Source: CAZOWM01 sp964583615
GTDB taxonomy: Bacteria; Spirochaetota; B62-G9; DRHN01
Length of the DNA: 64,000 nt
Reading direction: 5' to 3'
NCBI GenBank assembly: GCA_964583615.1
Contig: CAZOWM010000005.1
Coordinates: 1-64,000, forward strand
Of the stretch, positions 9,299 through 18,307 are shown in pieces. The number at the start of each line of letters is the position of its first letter. Positions within the stretch are counted from its first letter, which is position 1. Under the pieces are notes generated by a model. The model saw only the letters and a program-made list of their open reading frames with translations, was not told where the DNA came from and made no database searches. The position numbers and the translations under genes were made by a program.

Positions 9299-10536
9299 GC
9301 CTCGGCCCCCTTAAACCATTTTGTCTCGCGTATTCCTTTCCTGATCCACTGGAGCGATTCCTGCGGCATCTGGCCGAAATTGTAAAAGCAGAGGTGCGAG
9401 ATACCGTGTTCCTTAACGGTATTTATCTTGCGGACGAGGTTTTGATAGCTTTCAGTGTCCGGATACTGCGGCCTCAGTACGACCTCCGCGCGATCAGGAC
9501 GAAGCCCGTCACGAATGAGCGCGTCAATATCTTCAGATATCTCATCCTCATCCCGGTAATAGCCGCAGATCGTCACTCTGTCGGCGATCTCGGAAAGGGA
9601 AACCGGGTCAGCGCCGTTTCGTATGCCGGCTTGAACTGCGGGCGGAACGGGCGTCGCGATGATAGACAGCGTGCAGAGATCCCCAGCAGCGCTCCTCAAC
9701 GATCGAATCCAGCCGTTCATCAGATTTTTTCTCATGCGCAGATAATCCTCGAGAAGAGGAATGTCGTGAAAAAGTACGCCGAGGAGGTCGCGGAAATTCA
9801 TTCCGTTGTGCTTGTTTTCTTCAGTCCGTGATTCTTTTAACAATTTTTCAATATGCCGTTTCACCGCGGCCTGCAGAAGATTCGAATCGATTCCGTGCTC
9901 CTCAGCCGTTTGTTTACAGGATGGACAAAAGCAGAGAGAGAGAAGCAGGTCGAGTGAGTCAGTGAGAGGAATTCCGTACATCTCGTGGTGATACCCGTGA
10001 AAAAATCGCATGAAACCCGCGGATTCAAGACACAGCGACTGAAAACCAAAACGGCTCACCACGTCCTGCACCATGCCGAGCACGATTCCCTGCGCGTCAG
10101 GGTTTGCCGGGCACAGAGAGTGAAAGAGGTGTTCTCCGAACACGTTCGTTACGGTGAGCTCCGGGTTTTGAAAACCGGCCGTGCTGTTGTGCATGCAGAT
10201 GATCCATGCGGTCCTTTCCACGCCCCGTTTTTCTGCCTCCTCCGCAAGTTCGCTGAGGAAGAATGTTCCAGAGGTAAGCGTGGATTCTTCAGGAACCAGC
10301 CCTGGAGGATATCGGTTATTCTGGGGGGTGAAGTAACACGCGTTCGGCTCAGGAAAGTACAGCGTTCTTACAGGATTATGTGTACAGAGCAGCTTGGCGT
10401 GGTGGTAGTTTACCGCAACGTGCACACCGTCCAGTCCGAGCGAGCGCACCAGCTCCAGATACCTGCCTGTGCCGTAATCGATGATATCCCACGGGTAAAC
10501 GAATATCGATGTATGTCTGACGTCTGGTATCATCAT
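9295..10536 (-). CDS. Unrecognised protein, probably TIM-barrel glycosidase-like
   Basis: 413 residues, no signal peptide, cytoplasmic. I do not recognise the family with certainty. The pattern of GTGRYLELVRSLGLDGVHV near the start, alternating strand/helix segments, a central CFCPSCK cysteine cluster (three Cys in six residues, about 215-221) and a closing GISHLCFYNFGQMP strand resembles uncharacterised TIM-barrel proteins distantly related to glycoside hydrolases that accompany sugar ABC transporters. The aromatic/His-rich YHH, FFHGYHHEMYG and HNST segments could line an active site. Its stop overlaps the racemase start and it lies 24 nt after the UroD-like gene, so it belongs to the operon. 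It may be a glycosidase-like hydrolase or an enzyme with another role. Confidence 0.55.
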   Translation of the reverse strand: MMIPDVRHTSIFVYPWDIIDYGTGRYLELVRSLGLDGVHVAVNYHHAKLLCTHNPVRTLYFPEPNACYFTPQNNRYPPGLVPEESTLTSGTFFLSELAEEAEKRGVERTAWIICMHNSTAGFQNPELTVTNVFGEHLFHSLCPANPDAQGIVLGMVQDVVSRFGFQSLCLESAGFMRFFHGYHHEMYGIPLTDSLDLLLSLCFCPSCKQTAEEHGIDSNLLQAAVKRHIEKLLKESRTEENKHNGMNFRDLLGVLFHDIPLLEDYLRMRKNLMNGWIRSLRSAAGDLCTLSIIATPVPPAVQAGIRNGADPVSLSEIADRVTICGYYRDEDEISEDIDALIRDGLRPDRAEVVLRPQYPDTESYQNLVRKINTVKEHGISHLCFYNFGQMPQESLQWIRKGIRETKWFKGAEA

Positions 10537-10560
10537 TGTGGATACTCACCCTTCGGAGGA

Positions 10561-11691
10561 TCAACGAATTGCATCGTACATGGCGACCACGTTTTCCGGA
10601 GGAACATCCGGCTGTATATTGTGTACCGGGTTCAGCACGTATCCGCCTCCCTTCCCCAGTATCCTGACGATGCGCCGCACCTCCTCTGTGACTTCTGCCG
10701 GTGTGCCCTTCGGCATGAGGTGATGTGTGTCGATACCTCCCCAGAAACTCAGCCGGTCTCCATATTCACGCTTCAGCGTTTCGGGGTCCATTCCCCGGGC
10801 GGAAACCTGTACCGGATTGAGTACCTCGACCCCGATATCAATAAGATCACTCAATATTTCGCGTACTCCCCCGCAGCTGTGCAGGTGCAGCTTTGCAGCC
10901 GTTTTCTCCCTGATAAGCCGGAAATATCGTTTCAGGTGTGGTTTTATCATGTTTCGAAAAAGATCCGGAGAAATGAGCATGCCGTTCTGGGCACCGAAAT
11001 CATCACCCACTCCAACGACGTCCAGGTAATCACCGGTCTCCTCGAGATACCGGATCATCTTGACCGATTGGATTTCGGTGACTTTTTCCAGAAGCGCCGA
11101 TGCAAAAGGTTTAAACAGTATCAGGTCAATGAGAAACTTCTCCATCCCCCTGATCATGGTACAGGCCTGAAAAATACTTGTGTCCCCCATGTGGCCAACG
11201 AGCGCGAACTCCGTGTGCTCCCGGATATTTCGTGCCTGCTCAACGAGCCCGCGTGTCCTCCCCGGATCTTCGGGATCCGGCCAGTTGAGCGCCTCAATAT
11301 CATGAACAGTTTCAGCGTCTTCAAGAGGGTATTTCACCGCCTCGTAGTAGAGCGGCTCCCCGTTTCTCTCAGCAGCCCTGTACTGAATACCCCATTCATC
11401 CCGGTACGCTTTTTCAGAAAGCTCAACTGTTCTGTTCCTTTCAGGTGTGCCCGAATGGATTCCCCTGGTATCGATTCCCAGCCGCTCGAGTACTGGTTCG
11501 GCAACAGAGACCACCTGCATATCCCGGGAGAGCAGGGGAGGGTCAGGATTCACTGCAATATCGAGATGGGCGGCCAGTTTCCTGTAGGCGATGAGTGTAA
11601 TGGAAGTGTTGCATGTGCTCCCCAGATCGGCGGGAGGTCGGTCGGTTTCCTCGTGGTTCAGCGCTCGTCGTACTCGTTCTCTGGGTTTCAT
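10561..11691 (-). CDS. Uroporphyrinogen decarboxylase (UroD) family, MtaA/CmuA-like
   Basis: 376 residues. The N-terminal PRERVRRALNHEETDRPP is the hallmark of the MtaA/CmuA branch, whose characterised members are zinc- and corrinoid-dependent methyltransferases. A HLHSCGG segment near residue 260 gives the His-x-x-Cys/HxC-type zinc site; the position that is a third Cys in MtaA appears as PVHN here. GGIDTHH and the C-terminal GGGYVLNPVHN match the family. No porphyrin-biosynthesis neighbours exist, so heme synthesis is unlikely. The ATG shares one base with the upstream stop, so translation is coupled to the flavin oxidoreductase. Methyl transfer or decarboxylation of a pathway intermediate is inferred; no corrinoid protein is encoded in the window. 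Confidence 0.85.
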   Translation of the reverse strand: MKPRERVRRALNHEETDRPPADLGSTCNTSITLIAYRKLAAHLDIAVNPDPPLLSRDMQVVSVAEPVLERLGIDTRGIHSGTPERNRTVELSEKAYRDEWGIQYRAAERNGEPLYYEAVKYPLEDAETVHDIEALNWPDPEDPGRTRGLVEQARNIREHTEFALVGHMGDTSIFQACTMIRGMEKFLIDLILFKPFASALLEKVTEIQSVKMIRYLEETGDYLDVVGVGDDFGAQNGMLISPDLFRNMIKPHLKRYFRLIREKTAAKLHLHSCGGVREILSDLIDIGVEVLNPVQVSARGMDPETLKREYGDRLSFWGGIDTHHLMPKGTPAEVTEEVRRIVRILGKGGGYVLNPVHNIQPDVPPENVVAMYDAIR

Positions 11692-13631
11692 TATATCCGT
11701 ATCCCGGTTTCATACCCTTCGCGGATTGCCCAGTGAATATCCCGTGGGTCTGCGCAGTCACCGATTATACATATTTCGGAAGCGGCGTCTTCATTGCGCA
11801 ACCCCTGCGCAAACTGATTGTTTTTTTTATACCCGGTGGCGAGCACGACCAGGTCCGCAGCAATTGTGTAATGAATTCCCTCCCGCTCCAAAGAGACCGA
11901 AAGAAAATCTGAGGCGATTTCGAGTTTTTTTGCGTTGTCGAGTATCTGCACATTATTTTTTGAAAGCTGTTCCATGAGTATGAAACGGTTGGTTGGATGT
12001 TCGTCCGTAATCCATCCATCGTACGGAAGGACGTCAATGAGGGAAACTGAGCGTCCAAGAAGCGCGAGATACCATGCAATCTCACACCCAACGTCTCCGG
12101 CCCCGATTACAACCGCCCGCTCACTGCTTTGCTTCTGAAGTTCTCGCTTAAGATAGAAATCCCGGGCTGCCGTTACAGGCGCGCTCTTGATACCTGGAAT
12201 ATGGGGTACGTATTCCTGTGCACCGACCGCCACAACAAGAACGTCCGCACCTTCATTTTTTAGATCATCCACAGACATTTCCCGTCCCGGCACGAAACGG
12301 ACCTCGCTTTCCTTGAGGCGCCGCTCATAGTGTTGGAGAAGCCGCCGCAGGTCCTGCTTGAAAGGAGGCACACACCCGAGCCTGATGTTGCCGCCCGGTT
12401 CGTATTTTTTTTCGTAGAGGATGACCTCATGACCCCGTTCGGACGCAGTGATGGCAGCCTCCAGACCGGCCGGTCCGGCTCCAACGACAATGACACGTTT
12501 CATAACCGCTGCAGGCTGGGGGGGCTCGCCAAGGAGGCTCGGATTGACGGTACACTCGACCGCACCTGCACGGTCAATGACGATCTTCTTGTGGCAGACA
12601 TTGCACCGTATACAGGGGGTTATTTCATCCTCTTTACCTGCATGCACCTTTGAAACCCAGTGCTGGTCTGCAAACATAGCCCTTCCCACACCCACGAGAT
12701 CTGCCTTTCCTTCAGAAATGATCTCCTCCGCTTTCTGCGGTGTGACTATGCCGGCAACGGTCAGTACCGGTACCTTCACCCGTTTTTTTATCATCCCGGC
12801 AAAGGATGTAAGAGGACCTTCGGGTACGAAGAGAGGGGGCACATCTGGATAATCCGTGCCTCCGAGCAGGTATGTTGAGGAAGACACGTGGAGGTAGTCT
12901 GCTCCCGCTTTTTCCAGATGCTCGGCGATATCTATCGAGAGGGGACCGGTGATGCCGTTGGGCAAAGCTTCATACGCGCTGAACTTGACTCCCACCGGAT
13001 ATTCCTCACCGCAGTCTTCCTTGATTCCTTGTATGATCTCGGTCGGGAAGCGCATGCGCCCCTGAAAATCGCAGCCGTACTCGTCTTCTCTGCTGTTTGC
13101 ATGAGGAGACATGAAGGCGCCGATGAGGTAGGTATGCCCGCCGTGAACCTCCACGCCGTCGAATCCGATTTTTTTCGCACGTATTGCCGCTTCACGCCAT
13201 TTGCACACCAGTTCCTTTACCTCATCAGTCGAGAGTTCCTCCGGCACTCCCGGATAGAGCGGGCTTTGTATGGCTGAAGGGGCGATCGCCCTGCCGTAGG
13301 GTGCTCTCCCGCCGAGCAAGGCAAGCTGCATGAATATCCGTGTGCTGTGCTGATGTAGGGTATCTACCATCCTGCGGAACCCCGGAATGAATTCATCTTT
13401 GTCTATCCTGGACGCAGGCGCCCAGAACTGATCATTGGCAACTGCTGTGAATTCACTGATAATCATGCCCACACCGTTGTTTTGGGCAAGAATAGCGAGA
13501 AAATCGATGTAGCGCTGATCGACTTTTTGGTCTTCTCTGTGTAAAGCCAGGTCGATCGGTGGAAAGACAATCCGGTTTCTTATAGTCACCGGTCCGATAT
13601 TTATCGGAGTAAGTATATGTTTTAAAGGCAT
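11691..13631 (-). CDS. FMN/4Fe-4S/FAD oxidoreductase of the enoate reductase / 2,4-dienoyl-CoA reductase family
   Basis: 646 residues, the normal family length. N-terminal old-yellow-enzyme barrel (1-350) with IRNRIVF, VHGGHTYLIGAFMSP (catalytic Tyr region) and GVGRAMFAD, a CxxCxxC...C iron-sulfur site (CIRCNVCHKK then C about 12 residues on, about 345-362), then two dinucleotide folds: GAGPAGLEAA (FAD, about 385) and GAGDVGCEIA (NAD(P)H, about 510). Homologues reduce C=C bonds of enoates or dienoyl-CoA or demethylate amines (trimethylamine/histamine dehydrogenase). AAAAGGAGGTTTAA precedes the ATG. It lies 32 nt after the transporter ATPase and is fused translationally to the UroD-like gene, so it probably acts on the imported compound. 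The exact substrate is not predictable. Confidence 0.9.
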   Translation of the reverse strand: MPLKHILTPINIGPVTIRNRIVFPPIDLALHREDQKVDQRYIDFLAILAQNNGVGMIISEFTAVANDQFWAPASRIDKDEFIPGFRRMVDTLHQHSTRIFMQLALLGGRAPYGRAIAPSAIQSPLYPGVPEELSTDEVKELVCKWREAAIRAKKIGFDGVEVHGGHTYLIGAFMSPHANSREDEYGCDFQGRMRFPTEIIQGIKEDCGEEYPVGVKFSAYEALPNGITGPLSIDIAEHLEKAGADYLHVSSSTYLLGGTDYPDVPPLFVPEGPLTSFAGMIKKRVKVPVLTVAGIVTPQKAEEIISEGKADLVGVGRAMFADQHWVSKVHAGKEDEITPCIRCNVCHKKIVIDRAGAVECTVNPSLLGEPPQPAAVMKRVIVVGAGPAGLEAAITASERGHEVILYEKKYEPGGNIRLGCVPPFKQDLRRLLQHYERRLKESEVRFVPGREMSVDDLKNEGADVLVVAVGAQEYVPHIPGIKSAPVTAARDFYLKRELQKQSSERAVVIGAGDVGCEIAWYLALLGRSVSLIDVLPYDGWITDEHPTNRFILMEQLSKNNVQILDNAKKLEIASDFLSVSLEREGIHYTIAADLVVLATGYKKNNQFAQGLRNEDAASEICIIGDCADPRDIHWAIREGYETGIRI

Positions 13632-13663
13632 TTAAACCTCCTTTTCTCTCTCTTTCTGCTGCC

Positions 13664-15154
13664 CTACACAGTCATCGCATGCATGAGTTTTTCCTTTGTT
13701 GCCTCTCCGGTACTGAAAAAGCCAGTCACCCGCCCCTCATGCATGACCATAATGCGGTCGCTGATACCGAGTATTTCAGGAAGCTCACTGGAAACCATGA
13801 GCACGGCTCCTCCCTGTACTTTGAAGCTGCTGATAAGATTATAGATTTCTGTTTTTGCTCCCACATCAATCCCCCGAGTTGGTTCGTTCAGGAGCAATAT
13901 ACGTGGCTTGACCTTGAGATATCGGGCAAGAAGCACCTTCTGCTGGTTACCCCCGCTGAGGTTCTCGACAAGCTGATGCGTACCTGCGCATATGATACCG
14001 AGCTGCTCTATGAGTTTTTGCACGCGTTCCAGCTGCATGGCAATCGATAAAAACCCGAATTGCCTGTCATCCCGCAGACTTGCAGCCGAGATGTTGTCCT
14101 GAACACTCTGGTTCAGCATAAGACCCTTTATATGCCGGTCCTCAGGTATATATCCTATCCCGTGCCTCAGCGCGTCTTTGGGGCTGTGAATTCTAATTTC
14201 CCGCCCACCGATCTCAATTGATCCCGATATTGGCGAATAATATCCGCACAGGGTTTCAAGCAATTTGGTCTGACCGGAGCCTAAAAGACCGGCAATTGCC
14301 AGGGTCTCTCCTGCTGCAAGCTCAAAGGATACTTCATGAACGATACCACGAGTCTTCAGATTGCTCACCTTCATGATCACGGAACCGTGAAGCCTTTTCT
14401 TTCTTGTGTATTTCTCAGCTTCCTCCTTTCCGGTCATCATCCGAACAATTTCCTCGCGGTTCGTTTCGGACGTGTTTCTGGTACCTACGCATTCTCCGTT
14501 CCGCAGCACGGTTATTTTATCGGAAATTTGAAACACTTCATCCAGTTTGTGGGAAACGAAAATAACCGAGACATTCATACGCTGAAGAAACCGGATGATA
14601 TCAAAGAGCCTCCGGGTTTCTTCTTCTGTGAGGGAAGAAGTCGGCTCATCCATGGTGATAATGCTGGCGTGTATGCTCAGAACTTTGGCGATCTCGATGA
14701 GTTGCTGCTCTGCCACCTCGAAATCCTCGACCCGCAGATCAATATTAATATGGCCGAGCCCTACTCGAGTCAGAAGCCTGGCTGCAGACTGTCCGCTTCT
14801 TTTCCAGTCGATTCTTTTTATGAGAGACCCTTTGACGTGTTCCTGTCCGAGAAAGAGGTTTTCCTTTACCGACAGGCAACCGATAAGATTTGAAGCCTGT
14901 GGTATGAAGGCGAGTCCCTGCTGCTGTGCCTGCTGTACATTTGATGCGTGATACGGTTCTCCCCTCAGCAGGATAGTCCCTTCGTTTTTTTCCAATGCAC
15001 CATTAATTATCTTTACCAGGGTGGTTTTTCCCGCACCGTTTTCACCGACAAGCGCGTGTATCTCCCCCTCGTGCTCCAGTTCGAAATTCACGCGATTCAG
15101 CGCCCTGGTTCCGGGAAAGAACTTGGAAACCTCCTGTACCTTCAATACGCTCAT
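13664..15154 (-). CDS. Sugar ABC transporter ATP-binding protein (RbsA/MglA type)
   Basis: 496 residues with two tandem ATPase domains. The first has Walker A GENGAGKTT, the VAEQQ-type degenerate signature usual for this family and Walker B MDEPTSSL; the second has a degenerate Walker A (GLLGSGQTK) and a good LSGGNQQK signature with NEPTRGIDVGAK. This asymmetry is normal for ribose/galactose/rhamnose-type importers. The start at 15154 follows GTGAGGAATTTC; the longer ORF overlaps the preceding permease. It forms a CUT2-type importer with the two permeases and the binding protein upstream. Substrate is probably a monosaccharide, polyol or related small compound. Confidence 0.93.
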   Translation of the reverse strand: MSVLKVQEVSKFFPGTRALNRVNFELEHEGEIHALVGENGAGKTTLVKIINGALEKNEGTILLRGEPYHASNVQQAQQQGLAFIPQASNLIGCLSVKENLFLGQEHVKGSLIKRIDWKRSGQSAARLLTRVGLGHINIDLRVEDFEVAEQQLIEIAKVLSIHASIITMDEPTSSLTEEETRRLFDIIRFLQRMNVSVIFVSHKLDEVFQISDKITVLRNGECVGTRNTSETNREEIVRMMTGKEEAEKYTRKKRLHGSVIMKVSNLKTRGIVHEVSFELAAGETLAIAGLLGSGQTKLLETLCGYYSPISGSIEIGGREIRIHSPKDALRHGIGYIPEDRHIKGLMLNQSVQDNISAASLRDDRQFGFLSIAMQLERVQKLIEQLGIICAGTHQLVENLSGGNQQKVLLARYLKVKPRILLLNEPTRGIDVGAKTEIYNLISSFKVQGGAVLMVSSELPEILGISDRIMVMHEGRVTGFFSTGEATKEKLMHAMTV

Positions 15155-15162
15155 GAAATTCC

Positions 15163-16092
15163 TCACTTCAGCGACCATTTCTGAGTACTGTGCATGGTTG
15201 CGATGCCACCGATGATAACGCCCTGTACGATCAGTTTTCCGGCGTGTCTGGCATTCACCAGAGTCATCAGGTTGTCGACATATCTCATGATGAGCGTTCC
15301 GATTATCGTCCCTCCGATCCCGCCGATTCCTCCCGCAAAGGTTGTGCCGCCGATAACGCTTGCTGCGATAGGGCTGAGCATATATTCGACTCCCGCATCA
15401 AGAGTTCCCATACCAAGATATCCGGAAATAAGAAGTCCTGAAATAGCGGCGAACACGCTGCTGGTCACATACACAAGAATAATCGTCCAGTCGTTGTTGA
15501 TACCGGAAAGCCTTGCCGCAGTGGGATTGCTGCCGGTAAAGTACACCGATTTCCCTGCCGCAGTACGATTGAGAAACAGAATCACCCCGAAGGAGAGGGC
15601 GAGCCAGACGAGAAGCGCTACAGGAACAAGATCGAACAGCTTTCCTCTCCCGATAAATCTGACAACTTCCGGTATGTACCCTCTCGGAGCGCCTTTTGTC
15701 AGCACCAGGTATGAGCCGCGTACAGCAAAGCCCATGGCGATCGTCATGATGATGGCAGGTATTCCCGTTTTGGCAATCATCGTCCCGTTCACGAATCCTA
15801 TACATCCGGCAAGCAGAATCGCGAGGAGTGTAACCGATAGTATTGAAAAAGGATTATCCTGCATGAAGTTTGCGGAAAAAATGTTTGTCAGCGCTATTGT
15901 CTCATAGAGAGACATATCGATGCCGCCCGTGAGCATGACTATCGTTTGACCGATTGCCACGACACCCAGATATGAGGCATTTTTTGTCGCATTGAGAAAA
16001 GATACAGGCATAAGACTGTAAGGGCTGATAACAGCAATAGCTATGAGCACAGCAACGAGTCCGAAAATGGGAACTAAAAGCCGCTTGTTCAT
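15163..16092 (-). CDS. CUT2-type ABC transporter permease (second)
   Basis: 309 residues, about nine to ten hydrophobic segments, with family features GQTIVMLTGGIDMSL (about residue 65), FVNGTMIAKTGIPAII, and GGTTFAGGIGGIGGTIIG near the C-terminus, all typical of RbsC-like inner-membrane permeases. The coding ORF is open much farther upstream, but that part overlaps the other permease and has no membrane character, so the ATG at 16092, 5 nt after the preceding stop, is the real start. Probably forms a heterodimer with the next gene. Confidence 0.92.
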   Translation of the reverse strand: MNKRLLVPIFGLVAVLIAIAVISPYSLMPVSFLNATKNASYLGVVAIGQTIVMLTGGIDMSLYETIALTNIFSANFMQDNPFSILSVTLLAILLAGCIGFVNGTMIAKTGIPAIIMTIAMGFAVRGSYLVLTKGAPRGYIPEVVRFIGRGKLFDLVPVALLVWLALSFGVILFLNRTAAGKSVYFTGSNPTAARLSGINNDWTIILVYVTSSVFAAISGLLISGYLGMGTLDAGVEYMLSPIAASVIGGTTFAGGIGGIGGTIIGTLIMRYVDNLMTLVNARHAGKLIVQGVIIGGIATMHSTQKWSLK

Positions 16093-16097
16093 TTTTA

Positions 16098-17048
16098 TCA
16101 GGCGAATCTCCTTTTCATAGTGTACGCTACCACCGCAACAAAAAGCACTCCGGCCCGAACGATGTACTGCCAGTACGTGTGGACTTCTGCCATTACTAGG
16201 ACATTTGCGAGCACCGTTAGCACCAGCGTCCCGCCGACCGTTCCGATAATTCCTCCTCTTCCTCCCACAAAGGTTGTCCCGCCAAGCAGTACGGCGGTGA
16301 TGCTGTCGAGAAGAAACGGGTTGCCCACAGTCGGAGCTCCGCTGCTGATTCTCAGTGCCAAAAATATGCCAGCCGCGGATGAAAGGAGTCCCGAGAGTGC
16401 GTATCCGGTAATAATGGCATGGTCGACGCGTACGCCCGTAAGGCTCGCCCGCTCTTTGTCGCCGCCAGTCGCGTAGATATGTCGGCCGCGAACAGTGTGA
16501 TGGAGAAAGAAGTAAAGAATACAAATGATCACAATGTAGTAGAATACCGGACCCTGAAATGCACCGACCTCGAAAAGAAAGTACTTGTATATGTTTTCCG
16601 GAATGTATCCCCCCGGTTGGGGTAAAATAAACATGGCAAGGCCGGAAACAATGATCATGGTGCTCAGAGTAACAATAATGGGAACCATATTGAGCTTTGC
16701 GACCCCTAGACCATTGATCAGTCCCACTGCCGTGCCTGTTGCGAGTATCAGTATCAGCACGAGCGGCCATGTCCATCCAGGACCTCCCATGAGCACGGCA
16801 GCGATAGTCGTTGAAAGGCTCATCACAGATCCGACGGACATGTCAAGACCGCTCATGAGAATGGGAATGGTCTGGCCCAGGGAAACGATTCCGAGAACCA
16901 CTGCCTGGTTCATAAGAAATGAGAGATTGGTCGCGCTCCTGAATACCGGGAATATCGCCATGCTTCCCACGATAAAGAGGACCAGTATACCGTATATAAT
17001 GAATATTGGTTTGTTATGTCTGAAGTGAAATTGGATTGTAGTAAACAT
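16098..17048 (-). CDS. CUT2-type ABC transporter permease (first)
   Basis: 316 residues from the ATG at 17048. RbsC-like permease: GQTIPILMSGLDMSVGS (about 65), INGLGVAKLNMVPI, TGGDKERASLTGV cytoplasmic loop and GGTTFVGGRGGIIGTVGG near the end. The open frame continues to 17114, but that extension is the translation of the long hairpin at 17067-17106 and is not credible as protein. The ribosome site before 17048 is weak, so permease expression may depend on readthrough or coupling, consistent with low permease stoichiometry. Confidence 0.9.
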   Translation of the reverse strand: MFTTIQFHFRHNKPIFIIYGILVLFIVGSMAIFPVFRSATNLSFLMNQAVVLGIVSLGQTIPILMSGLDMSVGSVMSLSTTIAAVLMGGPGWTWPLVLILILATGTAVGLINGLGVAKLNMVPIIVTLSTMIIVSGLAMFILPQPGGYIPENIYKYFLFEVGAFQGPVFYYIVIICILYFFLHHTVRGRHIYATGGDKERASLTGVRVDHAIITGYALSGLLSSAAGIFLALRISSGAPTVGNPFLLDSITAVLLGGTTFVGGRGGIIGTVGGTLVLTVLANVLVMAEVHTYWQYIVRAGVLFVAVVAYTMKRRFA

Positions 17049-17066
17049 GTTTAAAAGGGCAATAGA

Positions 17067-17106
17067 GACACAGTCGCATATTCCAAAAGAAATATGCGGC
17101 TGTGTC
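17067..17106 (-). promoter_or_regulatory. Long stem-loop between binding-protein and permease genes
   Basis: Two 16-base arms (17067-17082 and 17091-17106) with one mismatch around an 8-base loop. It sits in the 154-nt gap after the binding-protein stop. No T tract follows in the direction of transcription, so it is more likely an mRNA 3'-end stabiliser or processing/attenuation site of the malE-malF type than a simple terminator. Confidence 0.7.
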
Positions 17107-17202
17107 ATCTTCATCTGTTATCTGTTCAGAGGTTCTTCGTGGTTGACGTTCTCTTTGCAGTCTGGAATAATCCTCTTCGTATCACTGTTTTCAGTTGAGG
17201 TT

Positions 17203-18243
17203 TTATTCTCCAAAAAGAGCCTTGGCACGCTCATCGCTGAGATGGCAAAGTGTCCAGTATCCGTTTGGAAGATCGAACCGCACGAAATCGTCAACGTTCT
17301 CCTCTGTCACGACGCAAGGCGGTATGAAGTTGTCTTTGAATACCGGGTTCCCCTGCAGAATGCGAAACGCGTAGTCGAGTGCGATTGAACTCAGCCACAC
17401 AGGTTTGGTGACTCCGATCGCGTTTACCCTGCTCTTATGCTGTGCCCAGTACTTGAGAAAACCGTTGTTGTCAGAGCAGGTGGCAAAGGGGATGAAAGAA
17501 GAGCCGGCCTCCTCAAATGCCTCTATCATGCCAAGTCCAGGAGTATCTGCCCAAATTCCATCCGGTCTCGGGTAGGCCGCGAGCATATCAGATACAACAC
17601 GTTTCGTTTTGGGGTCTGCCCAGTCACCGGCGTCCTTCATCACCACCTTGATCTTTCTGTGCTGATTGAATATCTCCATCGCGCCATCCCATCTGGCTTC
17701 TGCCACGCCCAGCCCTGGCAGGCCTGTGATCGCGAAAATTCTTCCATTTCCGTCGAGCTCATTGACAAGCCATTCTGCCATCGCTTTCCCAAGGGCACGG
17801 TCTGTAACGTTGATGAACGTTGTATATTCATCACCCTCAACCCCGGCAGCATTGAGCACAACAGGGATGTTGGCTTGAAGCGCTTTTTTGATGACAGGAG
17901 CCAGGCCCTTTGTTGAGTTGGGAGTTACAATGATTATGTCGACCTTTTTTGAAATCATTGCCTCTATATTCTTGATCTGTTTTTCAGTGCTCCCCTCCGA
18001 ACTCGTTATGACGACATCCTTCACCAGCTGATCGTACATTGACACCGCCTGCTTGAACTCCTCGGCAAACTGTGCAGACCACGTATTGCCGAGCCAGTAA
18101 ATATCGTATCCGATCACCCACGGCGGGTCCTTTTTGAATCTGCTGGTATCCACCACCTGATGTTCCTTCGATACAGCGAACGCGACACCAAAAACGCAGA
18201 ATACAAGAAGAGCAGCACATATAACAATAGCCAGTTTTTTCAT
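17203..18243 (-). CDS. Sugar ABC transporter substrate-binding protein (periplasmic binding type 1)
   Basis: 346 residues. Signal peptide 1-22 (KKLAIV, hydrophobic core, AFAVS). The mature protein has the two-lobe type 1 fold of ribose/rhamnose/autoinducer-2 binding proteins: NIEAMISKKVDIIIVTPNS, VVLNAAG, FAITGLPG and a closing LDYAFRILQG. An unusual aromatic-rich N-terminal ligand loop (YDIYWLGNTW) replaces the usual VxK-like motif. The ATG at 18243 follows AAGGGGAAAAAAT; the longer frame covers the promoter. First gene of the 11-gene catabolic operon, periplasmic or lipid-free. Ligand unknown; the aminotransferase/racemase/aldolase neighbours argue for something other than a plain hexose. 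Confidence 0.9.
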   Translation of the reverse strand: MKKLAIVICAALLVFCVFGVAFAVSKEHQVVDTSRFKKDPPWVIGYDIYWLGNTWSAQFAEEFKQAVSMYDQLVKDVVITSSEGSTEKQIKNIEAMISKKVDIIIVTPNSTKGLAPVIKKALQANIPVVLNAAGVEGDEYTTFINVTDRALGKAMAEWLVNELDGNGRIFAITGLPGLGVAEARWDGAMEIFNQHRKIKVVMKDAGDWADPKTKRVVSDMLAAYPRPDGIWADTPGLGMIEAFEEAGSSFIPFATCSDNNGFLKYWAQHKSRVNAIGVTKPVWLSSIALDYAFRILQGNPVFKDNFIPPCVVTEENVDDFVRFDLPNGYWTLCHLSDERAKALFGE

Positions 18244-18307
18244 ATTTTTTCCCCTTAAAAAAATTAATAAAATATTTTTGCAATTCCCATGCATCACCCG
18301 AAGGGTA

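Noticed and set aside
9985..11736. 583-codon ORF on the plus strand
   Set aside because: It lies antisense to three well-supported operon genes, has no ribosome site and its composition is rich in Cys, His and Arg; it is a codon-bias shadow.
16093..16776. Long N-terminal extension of the second CUT2 permease
   Set aside because: It overlaps the first permease in another frame and has no hydrophobic segments; the ATG at 16092 fits the family.
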